Below, one piece after another: positions 24,972 to 38,042 of a stretch of 64,000 nt of DNA. The DNA comes from Sphagnum compactum (taxonomy: Eukaryota > Bryophyta > Sphagnopsida > Sphagnales), in assembly GCA_965153455.1 (NCBI GenBank), contig OZ234499.1:4137577-4201576 (forward strand). The letters are read 5' to 3'. A program made the position numbers and the translations under genes. How positions within the stretch are numbered: position 1 is the first letter of the stretch; the number at the start of each line of letters is the position of its first letter. The notes beneath the pieces were generated by a model. The model was not told the origin of the DNA. It did not search any database and was given only the letters and a program-made list of their open reading frames with translations.

Positions 24972-26672
24972 AGGGGTCAATAGAGTTTTATGAGAGCTTT
25001 CAAATGGTCTATTGATTAGGCATTTCTACATAGGTTTGATTGAAGTTTGTATCAAATAGGTGCATGCATTGGGCCATTAGCTAGCTAGCTGCAAGTGGGA
25101 CTACACCAAGGAGGGTGGTGAAATTCAAAGGTGGGTAGCATGGACTGTCAAAGCTCGTTTATGAGTTAACCCAAGACATTCAGCATTCGGACCCCTTTGA
25201 AATATTGATTAGTACTTTGGAAGACATGTACAATATACATATCTTGGAAGATATGTATATGTGCCCTTTCTCTTTTAAAAAATCAATACATATGAAAAAG
25301 CTACACATATCTTCTGAAAGTTACATATCTTTCAAACATTAAAAAATATTTATGAACAATTACACATTTTCAAGGACCTTAATATCTTTCTGCAAATTGT
25401 TTATTTTCTCTCAGTCCAACAAAGTTGGTGCAAGCCCCACCAGTGATAATGCACATTAAAACACCAGGTGTTTCAAGTCTCTAAGAACATCTACTGATAT
25501 GCTTATCAAATTATTAAAATTTTAAAAATCTCCTTTCACATTGAAAAATTCAGAAAATACTTGGCTTTCACTAGAAGGGTAAAATGCCATTGAAGGCTTC
25601 AAATTTACGGCCTGGCTGCCAGTGGCCGACATTGTGCGAACAGCAAGTTTGAAGAAAGGTAGCTGCAGCAATGGAGCACCGTGTCGCTTCATTTGTGTTG
25701 TGCTCTGCCTGCTTTTGTGTGGCTGCTGCTGCCACTTTCGCTCCAGTCGGGATACCCTCTTGCCACCCAACTAATTTGCTTATTTCATCAGTTCTGCTGT
25801 GTTCCAGTTGTCCAAAAGTGAAAATTTGGTTGTCAATTGGTCACTGGAAAGTCTGGAAGAGCTTCACAGAGTCTCCTTACAGACTTTGCTCTTCTATTCC
25901 TGGCCTTCGCTGGGCAGGTACCTCAGAGGGAACCACCATCCACCAACGCACCAGCCACTGGATGCCCATTATGACCCAGTTGTGGACAAACCTCAACTGA
26001 GTTAATATCCCATTGAGTAAGAAGTATGTGCTACATATAGGTAGATAGGTAGGAAAATAGTTGAATACTAGATAAGTAGATGGTTTACTCAAAGGGAAGG
26101 GCTATCTTTACTAATTACTAACAAGTTGGTTGTTTGCAGGCAGGTAGTAAAAACAAACAATTGAGCCAACCATGGTGGTTAGCTAGGGAACTGGAACCCA
26201 ACAGAGAACTTCTTCCTCATGATCACTAACTTACCATCCATCCTTCATGGTGCACTTTGGCTGACAATAAAAGGGTACCCCCACACCCACCAGCTTAAGC
26301 ATTCTTCAACCAGGAGGGGCTGCTGCTTATTTCTAATAGTTGTATTGAGAGTACATTTATATATCACATGAGGAACGATCACTGTGGTCCGCCAAGGAGT
26401 CAATCTGTGGTTGGCCAACAAGAAGCAGTGACTTTCTGTTTTCCGGTATGTGGAAACTGATGCCATCCAGAGTGAAGTTTACAGGAGCAAACCCATTTTC
26501 ACACCACTTTATCACTTCATCCAAAATTTGGCATGCAAGCCATTTTACTACTGCCAGTGGAGAGGCTCATAGACTGGGCCAGGTTGCTGTGTGTAGACAG
26601 TGGAAAACATGTTGTGCTACAAGCTGTTACTTCAACTCCCCGGGTCCCTCCAGTAAAACTTACAAAACTGTC

Positions 26673-26796
26673 AAAAGTCTGGGCAGGGTTGTCACTCGGA
26701 GATAGTGCAAAATATGTTGTGCTACAACTCCATTAAAAGTCTGGGCAGAGTTGTCACTCGGAGATAGTGCAAAATATGTTGTGCTACAACTAGCTA
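26673..26796 (+). repeat. 62-bp tandem duplication
   Basis: AAAAGTCTGGGCAG(G/A)GTTG begins at 26673 and 26735, and the following 48 bases, including GTCACTCGGAGATAGTGC, are repeated almost exactly. A third, partial match to the AAAACATGTTGTGCTACAA part lies upstream near 26600. Confidence 0.85.
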
Positions 26797-27200
26797 CCTC
26801 ACCTTCCTGGGTCCCTCCAGTAAACTCAGGGAATCCCTCATTAGCGAAGACCACTTTTGTCTAACTCCACTTTCTTCCCCAGAATTATATTCTACATTCT
26901 GGGTGCTTAGAAGAACATCCTGAAGACCTACCTACTTTCCATGGCGTCCTATGCATGCCCCCGGACACAGGGGGGCAGTATTTTGCCTTACTATATCCCA
27001 CCAAGGTACAATTCCAGTTCCATAGAGGCCCCCCAGCTTATTTTGCCAAAACCCAGTCGTCCCTTGGCCCCTTTCATCTTTGGGACTTAGGTGTCATTTC
27101 AGCGGTAGACTCTTTCTGACCAACCGTGTTGTGGCCTATTCCTCCCCTTGGTGAGAGCTTTGAACCCCTAGATAACCTTCTATATTTTCAGCGATGATTG

Positions 27201-28880
27201 ATATTCCAAGTGACCCACCAGAAGTTGATGGGGTGGTGAAGAGACTTGTCAACCAAGAGTCATTGACCTCCCTTTTAGGAGTTGTAACTTGTAACTAACC
27301 TAAGGTTTTAATCCCTACAAAGCCACACGGTTTTTTATGATGGTTGATCCAGGGACATGGATATTATAAGTGGGTTGGATATAGTTCCCAACATTTAGAC
27401 TGGCTTTGTAGTCATTTGAATCCACAACAATTTGTAAGATGGGCATGAATTTCAACCACTTGGGTCATATGCTTGATTCTCAAGTAGGTACATCGAATAT
27501 GTCCTACTTTTAATTGTACCCACAACAACTTGCAAGGTGGCAACGAGTCACAACATTATGAGCTATTAGCCTTTATGTTCTGCTCAAGTAATTTAATATC
27601 CAATACCAAATACTTGAGGGAAAAAAAGAAGTTCTCTCCAAGTCTCGTTGGGGAAGGTCCATAGAAGTGGTGACTGTCCCACTTTGAGTGCAAAAATGTA
27701 TTGGGAATGACCACTTTTTAAGATCTATCATACATTAAAAAAACTTAATTAGAAAATAGTTGTTATAGGTAACGCCAAGAGGCAAGCTTCACCAATTTCC
27801 TCCAAATCTGGTCAGGTTGGGTGCATGGAAAAGCAGTGATTATCCATTCCAAATGCACAGTGTTGTTGTGAACTTGGTACTCTAGGGTGCCTCCTCCATC
27901 CTTACAATGCTTTCAAAACATGATAACATTCCAGATCTGTTATTCTAAAGCTTATTGGTATACATTGTGTGTATATGTTCCCTCCATCATTTGACAATGT
28001 GCATTGCATGTGAAGACATCCAATCCAACTAACAATTTCAACTTGCAAGGGGACAACATGGATGAAATTGACAACATGAATTATTTACATGAAAGAAACA
28101 TGACCATGTGGATGAAATTGATCAAATAGACACCCTTAATCATATGGATTAAATGTTGATGAGATTGGTGAAAGTTTGTGTTCATGAAAATTGGCCCCAA
28201 AAAAAGTATTGGCCATCTACATATTAATATCGATTTTTGTTTTGTGACCACACCTTAGCCCTCCCAAATTGTGGGGTTGTTGGGGGGATTAGCTAAACTC
28301 AGCAAACAATAGGGTAGTTGAAAGTTGAAGATAAACAAATTTGCTCATACCAAATAGGGCAACTAGCCCTATTGTTTCGATAGCCTAATTACACTAGCCA
28401 AATGTTGTAGATAGCCAATTGAAAAAATTACCAACAAAAGTAGATAGCCAATTGTAGAAGTTACTAGTAGAAATCAATAGTGGAGAATAGTTGTAACTAA
28501 ATGCAAAACATTGTAAAAGGCAAAACTTAAAGACAATTTCTCTTTGGATCTTTTATCATTTTTTGAGATTATTGTAATGGAATTATCAATTTATGTGTGT
28601 GTGCATGTGTGAAGTGTACATCAATTCTGATGAATGTAAAGGCCAAAAGGCAAGGTGTAAAGGATGTCCTACATATCAAGTCTTGACATGATGACGATGG
28701 TAATCCAAAATAGTAAAAATAGTTATACCATGGAGAATTAAATGAGACTCAAAGCACACTAAATTGTAACAATTTTAAGCACATGTGAGAGTCCATAATT
28801 GTCCAAATTACCACTATGGAGATAATGTGGAAATATGATACCTTGAATCACATCACAATGCCCAAATGTGTCTTTCATAA
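27201..28880. other. Unassigned intergenic stretch
   Basis: No ORF with recognisable content and no clear repeat ends. Confidence 0.4.
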
Positions 28881-30690
28881 CTACATCCATGACTACATGA
28901 CTAGCTAATTGAATAGGACTTGTCTTATAGTTGCAAACATGAATATGATTATGACTTTTGCGACTACATAGTCATAAAGGACATCAAATTAAATAATTAA
29001 ATATATATTTTTTGATATATTATGTATATAAATAAAATGAATATTATATAATAAAAAAAATATAATTTCATCTTTTTTCCTATTAGTTTTTGACATGTGT
29101 CACTCCTAGGTTAGGCAAAAAAAACCTAGGTTAAATAGCCATGTAGGCATGTAAGGTAGGTAGTCACATAAGCACCTAGGCTAGATATCCTAATTAAGTA
29201 GAAAATATTCGATCAATAGTCCATTGTTGACCACCACTTTGGCAATTTGTGAGGTCTGACCAACCCACTTGTTGCGTAAACATAATGGGGTGCATTATAT
29301 TTAACCTATTATTCATTCAAAATATTACACAACTATCAACTTTAATATTTAATATTTTATTGATTTTTTCCAAATTAAAAATTAAATTTTCATTCTTAAT
29401 GTTTTTTCAATGGTGCACACATGTATATTTACTTCCTTTTCAAAATGGAAACTCGAACAAAAAAATTAAAAAAACTCAAGCACATGATTTATAAATGAAA
29501 TTGTTTTATGGCTAACATAATAAGAAATAAATGATATATTTCCCAACTCTTAAACTTGTATTTGATTAAAAATTATAGTCCACAAATCTGAAATGTAATA
29601 TATAATCTATTCCCATATAATATTTATAAATAGATCATAAGTATTTCAAATTTAATAAAAATATAACTTGTTTTTATGTATTATATATATTATTTATGAT
29701 GTATAACACTAGTTTAAATATTAAATATTAATTTAAAAATAATTTTATATAATAATTTTATGTTGAATAGTTCCAACTTTAATTTTTAATATCTTCTTGA
29801 TATTTAAATCCAAATGAAAAAAAAAAAAGTTCATTCTTAATTTTTTTTCAATGATGTACACAAACACACACACAATATTATTTATGATGTACAAAATTAG
29901 TCTAAATATTAAATATCAATTTATAACATATCAAGTAATGTTATATAATTAATAATTTTATGGATTTTTTTAGAGGATTCTTAATTCTCACATAATTAGC
30001 ATTGGCAAAATATGTTTTGTAGGATTTATGTATGTAGTTGAAAAATGGAAATCACCCTCTAAAATATTTTATTAAAACTAGCCATAAACTAAATATGAAG
30101 TAAAGAAGTTTTAATCAACCTTTTATAATCATGGCTACACACTTAAAACCAACTATAGAAATGTGGCGATTTTTATATTTTTCTTGCCTCCACATTTAAA
30201 AACCCTCCAAAATCACTTTATGTTATTATTTTTAATTTGTAATTTTTGGAGCCAAATTTCATGAATAGTTTCTAATGTTAAATATTGGCACCCTCTTGAA
30301 CTTTATTATATTTTTTGAAATAATAAAATTATGTGAAACTAAATATTAATTTTGTATGAATATTGTATCATTGAAATTAAAAATTCAGACATTTTTAAAG
30401 TATTTGTAAAACATGTACAATATGTGAGAAAGTTGGCAAGGTATTACATTTGCATTAATTATAATTTTCAAAGTTATTAAGTTTTCAAATAGAAAATAAA
30501 ACAATTTCCCTCCTCTAAACTAGGATAAAAAGGGTGCATAATCAGTAGGTTGTTAATTCATAGATAATAATTGACATGTAGTCATGAAGTTGCAATATAA
30601 TCGCATTGTAGTCACATCATAATCACATCATAGTTACAAATTAAAGAACTAGCATAATACAACTACATGACTAGAACTAGGACACAATGA
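28881..30690. repeat. Decayed relative of the CACTA-internal repeats
   Basis: A very AT-rich core includes AACATATCAAGTAATGTTAT near 29926, the signature word of the tandem array in the CACTA element at 44-48.7 kb. The flanks are rich in TAGTTGCAA and CATGACTACATGACTAG words, but no CACTA terminus is preserved, so element limits are uncertain. Confidence 0.35.
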
Positions 30691-31946
30691 TAAATGTTTG
30701 TCATGAAAGACATAGTTTGGCATTGTGCATGGGTTCATTTTGTAAGTTGTCATTAAACATTTATCAAAAAAATTCCAGCCCTAATTTACTTTTAGGAGAT
30801 CTTAAATTTGAAAGATGAGTTTCTAAATGATTTTTTTCACTAAACAAAGCACTTATAGGAAAAGCCAATTCAAGGTACATAGAAAAACTTGGTCATCAAA
30901 ATCTTTCCCAAAAGTCCTTGGTATCAATGTCACCACCCCATATTGTCATTGAGTCTTTTATTCACACACACACACACACATATATATGATGATGATGATG
31001 CATTGAGTCCATATTCATTGATTATGGATTGTTATAGGTTTTTTAGTATTACAAAAAAAGTCTATTATGTTATGTCAATTCAAAAACTATTCATGAAACT
31101 TATACAATGTGATTACAATATACAAAACATTGTCGTATTGGGTGTTTTTCTCATCTTAATCACTTTTATTTAGTTGCATCGCCAATTACAAATCCTAAAA
31201 TCTTGCAAAACTACCTTGTGACAAGACTTTATGGATAGTGTAATCTATTTTCACTGATGAAAGCTTAAAGATGATCTTGTTTAAATTATATGAATAGTTG
31301 TAGTACAATATATAAGTTAATGAAATCATCCCCAAAGTGAAATGTTGCCCTAGTTATTATGGCACACAATGTTTGGAGTATGGGAATGGGTAAAAACCAA
31401 TGGCAATGAATCATTAAGGAAACTTGTAAATTTGATTGCTTATAAAGGTCTCTTGTCATTTTTTGGTATCTTCAAAAAACCCTTGATGAAGTGTGTGCAA
31501 GTTTGTGGTTTCACAATTTTTAGACCAATTGAGGAAAAGTTATGGAATTCATAATGATTTTTTCCTTTAGAAACTAATTCAATTTTGAAAAACATTATTC
31601 ACAATTGGGTTTATTGGAAAGTTATGTTTCTGAATCATTGAAAAGGTTTGTCTTATATATTTTTAATATCTATCTGTTAATATAAGGATTTCTAAATAAA
31701 TGGTTTGTTCATAAAAACTTCAAAAATAAAGCCCATTTCGACCAAAATACTATTGGGGATGGGTAAACTTATAGGAGATTTGATATACTTGGGCCAATGG
31801 TAATTTTTTTCCCTTAAGTTGTTAGATACACAAAATTAAACAATGGTTATAACTAATTTAGTTTAGGTTTGCAAAACTGCACGTTAAATGGTAGCCCTAA
31901 TCAAAATCCCTAAAAAACAATTTCCTTGTAGAGTAGGGAACTTTCC
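30691..31946. other. Unassigned stretch
   Basis: A compound microsatellite lies at 30963-31000. ORFs at 30889 and 31369 have no recognisable domain; the first runs through the microsatellite. Confidence 0.4.
30963..31000 (+). repeat. Compound microsatellite (CA)n(TA)n(GAT)n
   Basis: About nine CA, four TA and four GAT units in succession. Confidence 0.9.
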
Positions 31947-32420
31947 ATGGGGAGAAAAAGATTAAATTGCAACCTCAATCAATCAAGTCTCCTCAAGAAA
32001 AGGAGACTTGGCAACCCCAACCAAGTTTTTGGGGGAGCAACTTCCTCAAGGAAAGGGAGATTTGGCAATCACAAGTTGCCCACAAAACCATGTTTTGGGC
32101 CCAAATTCCCCAAGGAACACATGGTTGGGGTTGTTGCATTGGGGAGAACCCAACCAAGTTGGCCCAAGAGCCATGTTTTGGGCCCAACTTCCCTAAGGAA
32201 CACATGATTCTTGTATTTTTCTGGGCTCATAACTTTCTCATGTGAATTTCGATTAAATTTTTTATAATTACAAATTAAATTATACCCTTGAACAAGATCT
32301 TTCCAACTTCAAGTTATATACTTTTATTTAGGTCATTTAAACCTTATTATCAAGTTTTAGTGGTTGGGAGTCAAATTGCAAAATTTCGGGGGAATTCATG
32401 GTCCACAACCAAGGCTAGGG
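31947..32420 (+). repeat. 82-bp duplication and fragment of family B
   Basis: CCATGTTTTGGGCCCAA occurs at 32089 and 32171 with matching surroundings (AAGGAACACATG after each), a period of 82 bp. The part after 32220 (ATAACTTTCTCATGTGAATT onward) resembles the interior of family B copy B2 near 16000. The overlapping ORFs here are by-products of the repeat. Confidence 0.55.
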
Positions 32421-32879
32421 CAAAGCAAAAATAAAAAACCAAAAAAAACTAAAGCAAGGAAAAGGTTTGAACACATTGTGGGAATAAAAATGAAACATTA
32501 TGTTAGGCACAAAATTAGCACCCTCAACACCCTTACCTAAGTCACTCCCCCTTGTTTTTTGGAAAACATCCAAGGGGTGTCATCGATTGGTGATCACCCT
32601 TTCAACCTCTGTTATCCCACTCTAAATTAACCTAATCATGTTAATATATCAAAACCTACATGGAATGGTTACAACCATGTTATTGAGGGGTATGTCCACT
32701 TTTATCCCCCACCCCCTTTCTACATTAACATAATGCAAAGGTCTGCCCTTATCTTAATAAGAATTGTCCCACCATCACTGACGCGCCCCCAAGTTCCTTG
32801 TTTGACCCAAAAAGGGTCGAACTATGTTAAAGAGCGGAAGTGGTTGGAACTTGGTGCCACTTCCAACTTCTAGCACTCA

Positions 32880-33510
32880 AGGGGGTGAGAGGGGCGTGTT
32901 GAAAGCTCCGGGATTAGACTATGAAGAGGGACAACGTATTTAGTTACTCGGTCCTGCATCAAAACCAACCAACAAGTTGGTTAGTTCACATTCGGGAACA
33001 CTCTTGGTGTTGGGACAAGCCACGGGCAACACAGATTCACTTGACTCACCACGGCCCGGACTCGGGGGAAGCCACCACCTTCCCCCATATAGTATTCTCT
33101 GCGTTTGCCCACGGCACTTACATCCGAATGGCTTTTTGTCCCGGGACTCCCAAGGAGAAGTCCTGAAACTGTCTCGGTTTGGACTCCTGGGACTTTGGAA
33201 GCTCATAATTCCCAGCTCCGACCTCTGATTGGGATGAAGGGTCGAGAGTCAAACGGCCAGTTTGACTCCCGGCCCTTCTTTCGACCATAACTTGTGCTGC
33301 AGATGTCTGAATGGCTCATGCAAGGCCATTTTCGACATCTACACTTCAAGACCTTTTTAATGGTATAAATAACATTTCAATACGAGGTGTTTTGACCCCT
33401 GTAATCAAGCTCTGAGTTTTTGGGAGTCCCGGAGGACTTCAAGTTCCCACTTTCGGGAGTGTGAGTTTCATTTCTCACACTTGCTTCAAAGTGGGGTTGC
33501 GACAATCACA
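32880..33510 (+). repeat. Family B copy with preserved CpG (B5)
   Basis: Landmarks shared with the copy at 51.4-52.0 kb occur in order: CAACAAGTTGGTTAG, GGGACAAGCCACGGGCAAC, CTCACCACGGCCCGGACTC, AAGCCACCACC, then a 3' part ending near TTTCTCACACTTG. Unlike the other copies, many CpGs remain, so this copy is probably younger or less methylated. Overlapping ORFs on both strands (32921-33290) have no recognisable domain. Confidence 0.55.
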
Positions 33511-34240
33511 AATTTATAGGCTTCATGGGTTCATTATAAATATGAGTGAAATATGTTATTTCATGGGTTAGTATCGTTTAAACATGAATGTCATGCATTA
33601 TTTAAACATGGAAATTGTGTGCACGACTTTCATGTGTAAACAACTTGAATAGACATGCAACATCTGTATCTAAACAATGCACATGACATTGATGTTCAAA
33701 CAATACAAATAGATGATAACATTTATGTCTATTCCATACGAACTTATGAAAAATAAATTTCGCACAATTATTATTACCAAATTGTGACCCATGAAGTTTG
33801 TTATGACCCTTCTTGTGGTTTAGGTCATAACATGTCCTTGTCTAATCCAGATAGCAACCATAATCCTTGTGCATAACTTTCTTGCGCTATAAATCAAACC
33901 ATAACCAACTCTAGACTTAAGCAAGAGTATTGTGCAACATGAACATACAACATACACAATTGGGACAAGTCAACTTCAAAGTAATCTCCACACATCAAGG
34001 AAAAATAAAGTTACTTTAGGGTTTGTTTAGTCCTTAGATATTGTTCTTTACTTCCACCAAGCTTCCCATTTTCTCCCACATAATCCTACTCCCTCAATGT
34101 GAACAACCCTATCTTCTTTCCCTCTATTACCATATTATACTCCTAGCCATACTAATAGCCTACACCTACTCTCACTCCCTAAGGTAGTTTCTCTACCTTT
34201 ATCTTTCCTTCTCTTCCCACTTCTTTTGCTCTTATTCAAG
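33511..34240. other. Unassigned stretch
   Basis: No gene or repeat end found. Confidence 0.4.
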
Positions 34241-34450
34241 AGGGCAGACCTTCTACTATTCCGTACTTTTCTTGATCTCACTCCAAAGGGCAAACCTTTT
34301 ACTCTTCCCTAGTTTTCTTACTTTCACTCCAGAGGGTATACCTTTTATTCTTCCCTACTTCTCTTGCTTTCATTCCAAAGGACAAACCTTAGATACTCTT
34401 CCTTACTTCTCTTACTTTCACTCAAGAGGGCAGACCTTCTATTTTTTGTT
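34241..34450 (+). repeat. 46-bp minisatellite, five copies
   Basis: The word (A/G)AGGGCA(G/A)ACCTT recurs at 34241, 34287, 34333, 34379 and 34427, with CTTCCCTACTTCTCTTGCTT-like spacers. The 130-codon ORF at 34272-34664 runs through it; since 46 is not a multiple of three, and no domain is visible, I do not call it a gene. Confidence 0.85.
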
Positions 34451-37400
34451 CCTAGGCCTCACAACAACATTATTTAGCTCTTTCTTCATTTCTACTCCTA
34501 TCTCCCCTATCCAACGACAAACTCAAGTACCTCTTCTTGATTCTCCACCACTCGCCACTAATCACCATGCTCATGAAGTTCCCCATTTGAGCAACCGCCT
34601 TTACCATCACTCAATGATCTTGCCTCGATCCTTCATCGTGTGTGTTGACTTGACTATCTCTTGAAAAGTTTGATCACCCATGATCTCTTCACCAATCTTA
34701 CCTTTTCATAATGTGCCAAAATCTCTCTTCATCTTTACAACTCATAACATCATCATCATTCAAGAAAAAAGAAGAAGGACCAGCAACTATTTTCCTTCCT
34801 CTTAGTTTCAAAAAGATGTCACTATGGTGGGGATTATTATCTAGTGAGCTTGTGAGCAAGAGTGTGAGCTTGTGAACAAGAGCTAGAAGGCATATTCCAA
34901 TATATATACCATCCATGTCAACTAAAATATTCCTTGACAAATTTTGATGACGTCAAAATATACCCTAACAAAAATATATTCAACCACATCAATAATAACT
35001 CACATGTCATCACTGCCATGTGGATTTGCCACATGGACACTCGACAACAATGTCTTTGTTCAATCAAATGTTCAAACAAAAATCTACCAAGGTTAGTGTC
35101 CCATGTGTTGAAGAAAAAAAGTTTTTGGAACATTTATTAAAAATCCTATCCCATGGTTTCAAACATGTCCTACATGGCATAATATTATTCATCAACACAA
35201 GCATATTTTGCACTACCACATCATTCATGGTGATTGTCATCTTGGCTGTGGTAATTGGACACGAGTTAAATATAACTATAACATGAACTTGTCAACAAAA
35301 CATAGGTGGTTAGATATAATAATTATTTATACAATACAAAAATCTTCTAACAAAAGATATTTCAATCGTTCTAACAACATTATTGTGAAATAATGTTTTT
35401 AATAACACACAAGAAAATCACTATAGGAATGTAAGAAAAGAATGCGAGAAACTGACATGTACATTGTTATGAAAATCTATCTAGAACCTAGCAATGGCAC
35501 TCTCCATATAAAATTTAATTATCGTTGTCATAAAATCCAATAGGTTTGTGGTTGTTGTTACACATACTAAGAGACTATTATAATCTAATGCAAACCACAT
35601 TCTAATTATTTGAGAAGTGGGTATTTAATCCATGAATTTCATGCACACATTATCAATAACAACTTGTTATTTTACAGTGCTGTAAGTTTTCTATACAAGT
35701 TCTTCACTCTCAATTGCTTTGCTCCATTTTGAAAAAGACAACAAACATGGCTTGTCAAACTCCTGAGGACTTAGACTTGTACCCTATTGTTAAGAAGAAA
35801 GAAATGAAATCCATCAATGCAAAAAACCAACTACAAGTTGGATATTGGGCAACAAGGAACCATTTGCAAGACTACAAAATATGTGCGACAATGATTTGTA
35901 TGTTTGACAAGGACTTTTCAACAACTTATTAAAGCTTTTAGTAAACAATCTCTGACTAACACACCCGATAAATCAAAATACAAAACAAAACTCTTGAAGT
36001 AATCTAATTATCTATTGGGATTTGTGTCTCCAAATAAGTATTCCCTTTAGATCACAATCATCAAAAAGTGGCCAGAAAACCAAAGCAACCTAGAAGATGA
36101 CGAGTATGAATCATTAACATTTGTTTATTGTAAAGAAATAAACACAATAGTGCCACTTGTGAAAGCTAGCCTTCAAACTCCACCTAAAATGCAAGGATCT
36201 TGGAGCAACAATGATGTCAAAACGTCAAAAGCTATGGTAGAATTATCCAGAGGAGTGGATGGTGAACCGAGTCCGAACATCAAAGGCTCCCCACAATACT
36301 ACCACAAACAAGGCCTTTTAATATCAATGACATTTCATAACCATGATAAAGTAGGAAAAAACTATAAGAGATTCATTTGCAAAATCATGAAATGAACCAA
36401 CATTATTGAAATGGAATTGAACTGGTGTAAGATGTGTATTTTTCTGTGTGTGTTTGGTTCGTTGATCATGGCCACTTGAAGAATAATGAATTTAAAAATC
36501 TATGATCAGCTTTACTAAATGTTTTTTCAAGAATTGACAAATGAAAGTGTTGATTTGCTTGAACAACTACATCCAAATGAGAACCATAGGAATGTCATTT
36601 TAAGACCATCAAACAAACTAGCAAATCCAACTAAAAATTAAATTTTTTTGCCCAATATGATCTTGGCAATTTGTATTTGGATTCAGCTAGGATGGAAATT
36701 CTATTCACAATACAAAAAATACTTTAGATATAGTAGTTGACACTTGATTCCACAAAGATATGTTGAACATAGACGCAATGTAAGATATAAAAGGACAAAT
36801 GAAATATTTATGGCCATTTAAAAACAAGACAATTGGGAATTGGTTTCAAATATACTGAAAATTCTATTGGAAAACACACTCCACAAAAAATTGATATCAC
36901 TTGCAATAAATATATAAAATGAAATTTCATCTCCTACTGTGGTTATTCTATATTAAAATTTGAATTTTTTTATCAAGTAGCCACAAATTTAATTGGAAAC
37001 TCTTATGTATTGTAATGTATTGTTTAAGTATTGTTAAGTATTTTTCCCCACTATAGGGCACAACAATCGTTGGAAATATTGACAATATAAATAATTATAT
37101 ACATTTGTGTGTCATGTTGCTAAATTGATAAAATTGAAATGTTTGATCTAATACCAACATAACCATTTTGATATCAGCAACATCATCATAAGTCGTTTTG
37201 GCAAATCTCCAATTTTTAAATTTGAAATATTTTTATAACAAAATGTACATTGGAATTCTGGATAGAAATATTTTCAACAATAAACGCAACGTTGAAAAGA
37301 ACAAGGAACCATATAATCTCTATTTAACATCCATATAATGCACATACAAGCCAATATGGTCTTCCAACTTCAAAGAACCTAATTCTCTTCTAGAATTATA

Positions 37401-37775
37401 TAGATGTAAAGGATGGTTTGCTTGAACATTTCCAAGAGGCATTTAAGGTTTGAGATCATTTTTGAAAGAATGATATATTAAATTATCTTTCAGAGAAATA
37501 ATAGGTTTTAATTTTTCTCTCATGGAAGTAATTATTTTATGTGGACACAATTTATGAAACTTTTGATTTTCCTTTATGTGTGTTTCAATCATTACAAGGT
37601 AGAGGTCATTCTTACAACCCATATTATTTAATGTGAAAACCTAATGTACAAGCTTCAACACATATACTATAAAAATTCTAGGATGATGAATTAAAAAGAG
37701 TTTTGTGTGAAAACTAAAATAAAAGCAAAGTCTGGTGCAACACATAAATACAACAATATAGCTCTCCACCCAACC
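34451..37775. other. Unassigned intergenic stretch
   Basis: Several ORFs of 60-90 codons (34698 minus, 35020 plus, 35714 plus, 36150 plus) show no recognisable domain. The two at 35714-35932 and 36150-36395 have more ordinary amino-acid composition, and could be decayed coding sequence of an element I cannot name. Confidence 0.35.
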
Positions 37776-38042
37776 TTAAGACCACCCAACAGGGTCATAA
37801 ACCCAATGATCCACCCCCGAGTTCAAAAACCAATCCTGAACATCTTCTAATGCTTCATCATTGATGTAACTTTTAGTTTTTGGATCATAACCTCGAGAAA
37901 CTATCCATGAAGGAGGTGAAGCTAAGGACAATACAACTCGAGCTTGAGCCTCAACATATGATGGTAATAGAAAAGTAATGGAAGGATCCCAAAACATCTC
38001 ATCCTCCCCAAATAAAATGAAGTTCCTTGGTGGAAACAACAT
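37776..38042 (-). CDS. Unrecognised 88-residue ORF, possibly a coding remnant
   Basis: The minus-strand ORF runs from ATG at 38042 to TAA at 37776. Its composition is balanced and protein-like, with motifs such as FGEDEMFWDPSITFLLPSY, DEALEDVQDWFL and VDHWVYDPVGW. That is unlike the K/N/F/I-rich chance ORFs around it. The reading frame sits in otherwise very AT-rich DNA and has no neighbouring coding sequence. I do not recognise the family. It could be an exon or pseudogene fragment carried by a transposon, or the end of a retroelement protein. No signal peptide or metal-binding motif is visible. Confidence 0.3.
   Translation of the reverse strand: MLFPPRNFILFGEDEMFWDPSITFLLPSYVEAQARVVLSLASPPSWIVSRGYDPKTKSYINDEALEDVQDWFLNSGVDHWVYDPVGWS

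Larger units (their letters stand above)
22400..27200. other. Higher-GC patch of unassigned repeats
   Basis: This block is clearly richer in G+C and keeps more CpG than its surroundings (for example TCTGGCGCGGGCGCTG near 23290). All ORFs are short and overlap on both strands (for example 22398-22833 minus and 25671-26000 plus), with no domain I recognise. It contains a degenerate 76-bp repeat (23181-23600), a GTAA microsatellite, a G13 run and a 62-bp duplication. It may be one or more younger insertions, but ends could not be found. Confidence 0.4.

Noticed and set aside
34272-34664. 130-residue ORF as a gene
   Set aside because: It runs through a 46-bp minisatellite in shifting frame and has no domain.
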